Assembly: GCA_963556495.2 (NCBI GenBank)
Contig: OY747711.1
Coordinates: 31,324,914-31,388,913 of the forward strand
Source of the DNA: Valencia hispanica
Lineage: Eukaryota > Chordata > Actinopteri > Cyprinodontiformes > Valenciidae
DNA length: 64,000 nucleotides
Direction: 5' to 3'
Both the position numbers and the translations under genes were made by a program. Position 1 is the first letter of the stretch. Every line of letters begins with the position of its first letter. This document shows, in pieces, positions 51,801 to 60,800 of the stretch. The notes beneath the pieces were generated by a model. That model was not told where the DNA came from and did no database searches. It saw only the letters and a list, made by a program, of their open reading frames with translations.

Positions 51801-54800
51801 ATGCCACTCTTTCATAAACACGTGAGTTGTGATTAATAGAGTGTACAACAGTTGCCCTGTGTTTCACCTGAGTTTTGGACCTCTGCAATCCCTGTAGAGA
51901 TACCATCAGCCTTTTGGCTGCCTGTCAGTTTAGATCTATGGCCATTTCATGGTAGAACTGCAGTTGTGCTACAGTATATTCTTTGTATTTTCAGATAAAA
52001 GATTGAACATTGCTCTATGGGATGTTCAGAGTCTGGGGTATTGTTTTATTTCCTAACCCGGCTTTTATTGGTTTTCATGATGCTCAGAGGCCTTCACAGA
52101 GATTAAATGACAGACAGATACACTCTAGTTACTCAGTGACAACTAAAGGCAAGTGGTTTCACATAAATTTATTTAGGGGTATAATTTTCTTCTGCTTAAG
52201 AATTATGCACTACTTTGTGTTGGTCTGTCACAAAAAGTCCAAATAAAATATTTTACAATGTACAGCTGCTTGTGACAAAGTGTGAAAAAGTTTAAGCTAC
52301 ATGATGTGCACCACATAAGAACCTCTTTTTTCAAGGCTTTGCACATGAAATTAGTTTCAAAAACATTATGCATCACTTCAGATGAAACGTATTAAAGCCG
52401 GTAAAAAAGCCCTGCATAATAACAGTTAGCATTAAAAGTGTTGTATTACAGATGATATTTCAAATTCGATATTTAAAATGTATTTTGCAACTGCTGAACT
52501 TTTTTACATTAAGCCACTGTTTCTTTGCAGGTTGAGGGCATAAATGGCATGTATCTTGCAAACAAAATAGTGGATAATCATATTAAGACTTTCATCACAT
52601 ACAACAAGGGACAGACATGGGCTCTGCTGCCAGCTCCAGCGACAGATGTAGCTGGAAACAACCTTCACTGCATTCTGGTAAGTTTGAGTCATTTAGACAA
52701 GAGTTTATGGATGCTTCCTTTCATGGAAGGTCATGACACATATATTACATCAAATGCTTTAACCTCATCAGTTGTGTTTGGGATCTTTTTATTTTTTTGC
52801 CAGATTAGTGCACAGTCAGGTGCCAGCTTTAGCATTAGCATGCCTTTTTGATTCCTAAATGGATGAGGGAAATATTCCTATTATCAGCGTAAGGCACAGA
52901 GTGTCATTGCGTTAAGTTTCTGGGGTCCCGACTTTACATTAACCTCTGTGATTTCAATTTACTACCTGTAGTCATGCTGGACTAATGAATGTTAGATTAC
53001 ACAGAGTTACATCAAGAGGCTGTGTTGTTATTCAGCCAGTATTATGGAATCTAATCCAGCCAGTCTGTCCTTTGGAGAAATAGAACATTTATATTATTCA
53101 GTTAATAGCAGGTTACAGTGCTTTCAATGTGCTGCACAAATGACCATTCTGCTCCTGTCTGCTTTCAGACCCACCCACCACCCCCCACCTGGCAGCTTTA
53201 GCTCTTTGAAAGGCTGTATTGATGTTTTTCAGTTTGCTTCAGTCAGGAAGATGAGTGAAATGATTTGAATCAATTTTGCCAGTTTTATCAGTGCATCTTG
53301 GGGAATTTTAATTACATGCCTTGTTTGCTTTGGAATGAGACAATTTGAATGCCCTCAGTGTCCTTTCAGCTGTTTCCTGTTTTTATTCTGGGACAGGAGA
53401 TGAGAGGTTTAAAGTATTTTTGTTTATAAATGGTCTCTGAAAATGTTAGCACTTTTCTCTCAGTGGGAAGAATCATAAGAAAGGAGCGATAATTACAGCT
53501 TCCTCGGTTAAGATCTTGATACATGGTGTCTCAGCTCACCCGTGTGCTGTGTTGTGTTGTTGACAGCCATTTTGCTCGTTGCATCTCCATCTGGAGATGT
53601 CAGAGAATCCCTACACATCTGGGCCCGTCACCAGCAAAAAGACTGTTCCAGGAATCATTGTGGCCACAGGTACAGTTGTCTGAAAAAAATAGATTTGAAA
53701 GCAGTGAGACTTCGCACATCCTTTTTTTCCTTCAGATGAATACATTGCTGCAGCACAACAGCAGAAGTGTTCAAAATAAATTGCACATTGCCCCCTTTCT
53801 GTCACTGGAATCAGATATAAAAACTTCAGCTCCCTCATCTTATTTTTTGGGGGTGAAATGATTTGGTCGCAGTAAGACATACCTTTTTCCTCCCATGGAA
53901 AATGAGGACACGGAAACACACACATACAGCTTTAGAAAGTTAGGATTTTATCAGCTGATTGTGTATACAGAGAAAATATGACATTGGGTCTCCGCTGTGT
54001 TAATACAGTACCTTGGAAAAACATGTGTACCCCTGACACATTATCACAAAAACACCAGAATATATTGGAGATTGTGGTTGTAATGTGAACAAATATGTAA
54101 TACAAAGCAGTGCATATTCATGATGTTGAATTAAAATATATTATCTAAATGATAAATAAGTATTCAGCTCCTCTCAGGTTTTGTCAAATGACTGCTGCTT
54201 TTCCAGCTTTGCACATAGATTGGAATCTTTACTCATTCTTTGTAAAATAGCTCAAACTCAGTCAGCTTGGATGGAGAGTGTCTTTGAAAGGTTTAGTGTA
54301 TTGCCAAGGATTCTCAATTAGATTTAGGTCTAAGTCATTCTAGTACACACATACGATTGGATCTAAACCACTGAGTCATTGTTCTGGCTGTATTTTAGTA
54401 TTGTTGTCCTGCTGGAAGACTTGAGACTGGGGTAGTCTCAGGTCTTTTTGTCCAACAGGCTTTCCTCCACGACTGTCCTGCTTGCTTCTCTGTTCTGCTG
54501 GAGAAAAACATCTCCACATGCATCCACATGATGCTGCCACCACCACCATGTTTAATGGTGGGGGTATTGTTTTTTTGCTACATACAGTGGCTTGCAAAAG
54601 TATTCGGTCCCCTTGAACTTTTCCACATTTTGTCACATTACAGCCACAAACATGAATCAATTTTATTGGAATTCTATGTGAAAGACCAATACAAAGTGTT
54701 GTACACGTGAGAAGTGGAACGAAAATCATACATGATTCCAAACATTTTTTACAAATAAATAACTGAGAAGTGGGGTGTGTGTAATTATTCAGCCCCCTTT

Positions 54801-57800
54801 GGTCTGAGTGCAGTCAGTTGCCCATAGGCATTACCTGATGAGTGCTAATGACTAAATAGAGTGCACCTGTGTGTAATCTAATGTCAGTACAAATACAGCT
54901 GCCCTGTGATGGGATCAGAGGTTGTCTAAGAGAATGTTGGGAGCAACAACACTATGAAGTCCAAAGAACACACCAGACAGGTCAGGGATAAAGCAGGCTT
55001 AGGCTACAAAAAGATTTCCCAAGCCTTGAACATCCCACGGAGCACTGTTCAAGCGATCATTCAGAAATGGAAGGAGTATGGCACAACTGTAAACCTACCA
55101 AGACAAGGCCGTCCACCTAAACTCACAGGCCGAACAAGGAGAGCGCTGATCAGAAATGCAGCCAAGAGGCCCATGGTGACTGTGGACGAGCTGCAGAGAT
55201 CTACAGCTCAGGTGGGGGAATCTGTCCATAGGACAACTATTAGTCGTGCACTGCACAAAGTTGGCCTTTATGGAAAAGTGGCAAGAAGAAAGCCATTGTT
55301 AAAAGAAAACCATAAGAAGTCCCGTTTGCAGTTTGCCACAAGCCATGTGGGGGACACAGCAAACATGTGGAAGAAGGTGCTCTGGTCAGATGAGACCAAA
55401 ATGCAAAACGCTATGTGTGGCGGAAAACTAACACTGCACATCACTCTGAACACACCATCCCCACTGTCAAATATGGTGGTGGCAGCATCATGCTCTGGGG
55501 GTGCTTCTCTTCAGCAGGGACAGGGAAGCTGGTCAGAGTTGATGGGAAGATGGATGGAGCCAAATACAGGGCAATCTTGGAAGAAAACCTCTTGGAGTCT
55601 GCAAAAGACTTGAGACTGGGGCAGAGGTTCACCTTATAATAGGACAACGACCCTAAACATAAAGCCAGGGCAACAATGGATTGGTTTAAAACAAAACATA
55701 TCCATGTGTTAGAATGGCCCAGTCAAAGTCCAGATCGAAATCCAATCGAGAATCTGTGGCAAGATCTGAAAACTGCTGTTCACAAACGCTGTTCATCTAA
55801 TCTGACTGAGCTGGAGCTGTTTTGCGAAGAAGAATGGGCAAGAATTTCAGTCTCTAGATGTGCAAAGCTGGTAGAGATATACCCTAAAAGACTGGCAGCT
55901 GTAATTGCAGCAAAAGGTGGTTCTACAAAGTATTGACTCAGAGGGCTGAATAATTACGCACACCCCACTTTTTAGTTATTTATTTGTAAAAAATGTTTGG
56001 AATCATGTATGATTTTCGTTCCACTTCTCACATGTACACCACTTTGTATTGGTCTTTCACAAAGAATTCCAATAAAATTTATTCATGTTTGTGGCTGTAA
56101 TGTGACAAAATGTGGAAAAGTTCAAAGGGGCCGAATACTTTTGCAAGCCACTGTATATAATTATAGCGTAGGTGAAAAGTTTAATTCGGTCCTCATCTGC
56201 TCAGAGCACCTTCTTACACATGTTTAAAACTGAATTACAAAGAAATGGATTCCATTTACTAATTTATAACACTTGAAGGGAAGTAGTAGCACTGGGTTTT
56301 ATGGGCTAACAAAGTAAAAGGTGGTGTATATATATGTATGAGTGGTACATTTTTTATTTGCAAAATAAAAAATAGAAAACCATGCATTATTGTTCTTCTA
56401 CTTCACAATCATGCACTAGTTTGTGTCTGACCTTCACAGAAATCCTTGAATAAAATATTTTAATGTTTGTGGCTCCAAGGCATAGTGTACACTGTGTATT
56501 TTTTGAACTCAGGAAATGTTGGAACCGAGTTGTCCTCTACCAACCTTGGGATGTTTATAACATCTGACGCTGGGAATAGTTGGAGACAGGTAAGAGGCAT
56601 TTATAGATTGTGTGTTAAACAGATGATGAGCACTTACCTTTTACATCAAAGGTACGTCACACTGATATAGGAAAACATGCATTTTCTTTTTTTTAATGAA
56701 TTCAGATATTTGATGAAGAGTACAACATTTGGTTTCTTGACAATGGAGGAGCTTTGCTCGCCGTTCTTCATGCAGCCACGCCTATTCGACAACTATGGTA
56801 GGTATTGCATGTTGTTACAAGCAGCATTTAAAGCTGGGAAGTGTAGGTTTGAGGGTGTAGTGGAAAATTACCTGGATGTAATTTTGCACTGGGTTGGGGG
56901 TATGTGGGGTGGTGGTACAGCATATGATTACACTTAATGTTTTGAAATGCTGATGGACCAACTTTATGTGATTATTGTATCGCCACTGTGGCTTCAGAGC
57001 TGTCATTTCCAGCAGAAGAGAGTGTGTTACAGCTTTGTACTCTTGGTTGGATATGAAGGTTTGAGTGCTTTTATGTAAATGAGAAGTGGAGCAGGATGGA
57101 AATATGAGACTCAGAATGCCCTCATAAGTCCCTCATTGTGGGAGCTTTGTAACACTATCTACTTTGATGTCCCTGCACACTACAATGCTGTCAAAAGTGA
57201 TTAAGCTCAGAGAAAGGTGATTTGAAACCCCCCTAAATCTATTTCTGATGTTGGAATCTGAGTCATACCTTTCTTTCTGATGTTTTGTCACCTTCAAACA
57301 TTTACCTGGGATGAGGGACATTTGTTCCTTTGTTCAGCCGGCTGTCAAGTTAATTTTTCAAAGTAAAGAGAAGCCATTGTGCTTCATTTTTCAAACATGG
57401 CAAAAGCTAAATGACCTCAAATCCTTTATCGTATTTCACTTTCACTTGTTTCCCATTGTATGGTTGGTGTACATATAGGCCTACTGTTTTCTACTGTCTA
57501 CATCAACGAAACAATACATTTACCAACTTCAGAGAGATAAACATCAATACAGGGGTTTTGATGCACTGACAGATATTGTCTTTGTTATGCAGGATCAGTC
57601 TTGATGAAGGGAAGAAATGGGATCGCCACAGTTTCTCCTTGGCGCCTCTGTATGTGGATGGAGTTTTAATGGAGCCTGAGTCTGACAATCACATTATCAC
57701 GTAAGCAAAGACTCACAGGTACAGTCCAGGAAGACATCAGGGTTTAAGAATTAGCTCTTCTATAGGTTTAAACAGACAAATTTCCACAGGCGTTCCGGAT

Positions 57801-60800
57801 TAAAATGTTTCCAGCACTGATCAGCCATAACATTATAAGCGCTTGTCTATCATGTTTTGGAGGCCTGGTGGTTTCCTGCTCTGTCATGTTAAAGTTGTAA
57901 TCTTTGTTAGGTGGGTATGTATGATAGGTATGGGCTCTCAGGGATTTAGAGTTTAATCAGTGATTATGATTCTTCGCTGCATTTTTCTCATGGTTTATGC
58001 TGTAGGATTGTCTTAGTTTGCCACAATCTTTTGGTGAACGACAAATGTGAAAGTGATGATTACACACATCCCAACAGACTATGGTACTGCAACAGAATAA
58101 TCAGCATTGTCCACCTTAGGTCATTGCACTTTGTATTGCTATGAAAAGTATTTATATGCCTTGAACCTTTTGACATTTCCCACTTACCCACAAAGCTGAA
58201 TGCATTTTATTGGAATCTTAAGTATTAGTCCATCACAAAGTCGTTCTGAAAACTGTTGCATGTATTTGTGTTCACCCCTATGATAGCCCTAAGCACAATC
58301 GTGTGCATCTAACTACATTCAAAACTCACCTTACTGGTGAACACAGGCTCTCCCAGTGTAATTAAATCGTAATATAAATAAAGCTGCTTTGCAAAGGACT
58401 CTGAAGTTTGTTCGACAACATTGGTAAACAAAGAGCATCATGAAGACTGAGTAACACACCAGAAAATTCAGGGGGTCTCTTCTCTGGTCAGATGAGACCA
58501 AAGTTCAATATTTTGCCCTTACACAAAATGCTGTGTGGTGAAAAACTAACAGTGTGGATCATCCTGAACACATCATCCTCATTGTAATGTAAGGTGGTGG
58601 CATCATCATGCTTTGGATATGCTTTCTACAACAAGAATAAGGAAGCTGGATGTAACTAAATACAGAGCAATTCTGGAAGAAAACTTATTAGAGGCTGCAA
58701 AAGATTTGAGAGTTTCACCTTTCAACAGGACAACTATCTTAGACATACAGCCAGAGCTACAATGTAACGGTTAAGCTCAAAGCATATTTATTTTCTAGAA
58801 TGGCCCAGTTGTAGTCCAGACCTAAAGCCACTGGAGAATTTGTGACAAATCTTGAAAGTTGAAGTTCACACACTTTTCCTGCAATCAGACTGAGCTTTGG
58901 GGATTATGCAAATAACTGTTTTCAAAGATTTGTCTCTTGATTAAAATGTTTTATAGGGGGGGCTAAAAACTAATGCATGCCTCACTTCTTCACATTCTGT
59001 TGTAACAACTATTTGAAATCCACATATCATGTTCTTTCACCTTTACACTTGTGCACTAGTTTGTGTTGGATCAGCTCATAAAATCATAATACAATACAAA
59101 GGCAGGTGATTGCAGTGTGACAAAATATGAAAAGGTTCCAGGGATGTGAATATTTTTGCAAGGAAAAATAACCTGTCACAATGCAATAAATTAGAACATG
59201 TGTTCTGATGAGTCTCGTTTGTCAGGTTAGAGCAGTGTTTCTCAAACTTTTTTTATCATTCCCCACTTTGGACAAAGGAGCATACACAAGCCCCCCATTG
59301 CCCCAACAGAATGGTGACCACGCCTGATTTTTAAAGTGTTTTATTTATTTAAATAGCCGAGTTAGTCTACAAGTTTTTAAGGGTATAAATTAGTTGGAAA
59401 CAGGGGTTGCGCACTGGTATAAAACCGGCTCAGAAATATATGCTGTCAGTAGTTGCTACATGTAGAACTTCAGCTCACAGTTGGAAAAAATAAAAGTTGT
59501 AGTTTTATCTAATTTACAAAGCTTTCAAAAGTACAAAATAAAAATAAATAATAATATAATAAATAAAGAGCAAGATACTCATCCCTGTGTTTCTCCCGTG
59601 GTTGACCGTGTGACTTCTCTGACTCTGAAACGTTCCCTGATCTTTTTAGATATTTGTACATTTTGTAGATGGAATCTCTGATAATGCGGCTATTTCAGCT
59701 TGTTTTGTTCTGCTGCGATATATTCCAACGTCAAATTCCCCGCCCGATGTTCCAGGTCCTGGTTCTGTTTATAATGATGATCACAATTGCTAATTTATTT
59801 GAGTGTGTTTGATTTTGTGAGAGGGGGGAGCTGGTTGATTTAATTCACAGTGCAGTGAAACATTCACGACAGAATCTAGGGGGGAAAACTATTTAAATCC
59901 CATTGATTTCACGCCCCACCTGCAATACCTCTGTGCCCCACTAGTGGGGCTCGCCCCATAGTTTGAGAAACACTGGGTTAGAGGCACCTTTGAAAATAAC
60001 AATCTTTGAGCAGGTATTGAACATATTTTCATTAAGCCCACAATTCTGCATAACATTTTACTAATCAATTGTTTTGATCTGATTCAATATTCTAGTCTCA
60101 AATGTTGTTTTAATTAGCACTAAGCAGAAAATGATTGCTGGTGGTCAGAGGGCCCAATGGCGCCTGTGCCTAACAGCCTTGCTTTTGTCAGTGTGCCCCA
60201 GGGCAGCTGTGGCTACAATGTAGTAGCTTACCACCATCAGCGTTTGAATGTGTGAGTGAATGGGTGAATGACTAAATGTAGTGTAAAGTGTTCGTTGGTC
60301 CTCTGACGTAAAAAGCGCTACACAAATGCAAGCCATTTACCATTCCCATTTAAATATAATTAACAGAAATATTGGCTTGAAGACATCAGTCTGGGTGTTG
60401 TTGATCAATAGAATATATTTCATGATTTGAATTTACTTATTAAATTAATGAACTTTTCAATAATATTCTAATTTATTGACGAGGTCTGTCTATAGAATTC
60501 AGATCCACATGTTAGGCACTCACATTTTGAAAAGTGTATATCTATATCTTAGCATGGTTTCAGGTGAATATAAAAAAAATTCTTCAATCGTCTTACAGCT
60601 TTTTCGGACACTTCAGCCACCGGTCAGAGTGGCAGCTGATCAAGATTGACTACAAGGGTCTCTTTAGCAGGAGATGTATGGATGGGGACTATCAGACATG
60701 GTACCTGCACAACAAGGTAATAGAAATATTGTTGCATGCCTGTCCACGCACATCCATTGAAAAATTGTCTGTTATTGAATTCATGCTTGAAAACAACCCA

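Larger units (their letters stand above)
54010..56487. mobile_element. Non-coding Tc1 fossil (outer) before exon k
   Basis: The left end acagtaccttggaaaaacat and the right end (…ccaaggcatagtgta) are decayed Tc1 termini. The interior includes catgatgctgccaccaccac and cctcatctgctcagagcacc. It is interrupted by a second Tc1 at 54,585-56,153. Its right end lies about 25 bp before exon k. Confidence 0.7.

Noticed and set aside
60141..60352. tRNA gene
   Set aside because: The repeat matches a SINE 3' region. I see no cloverleaf or intact A and B boxes.
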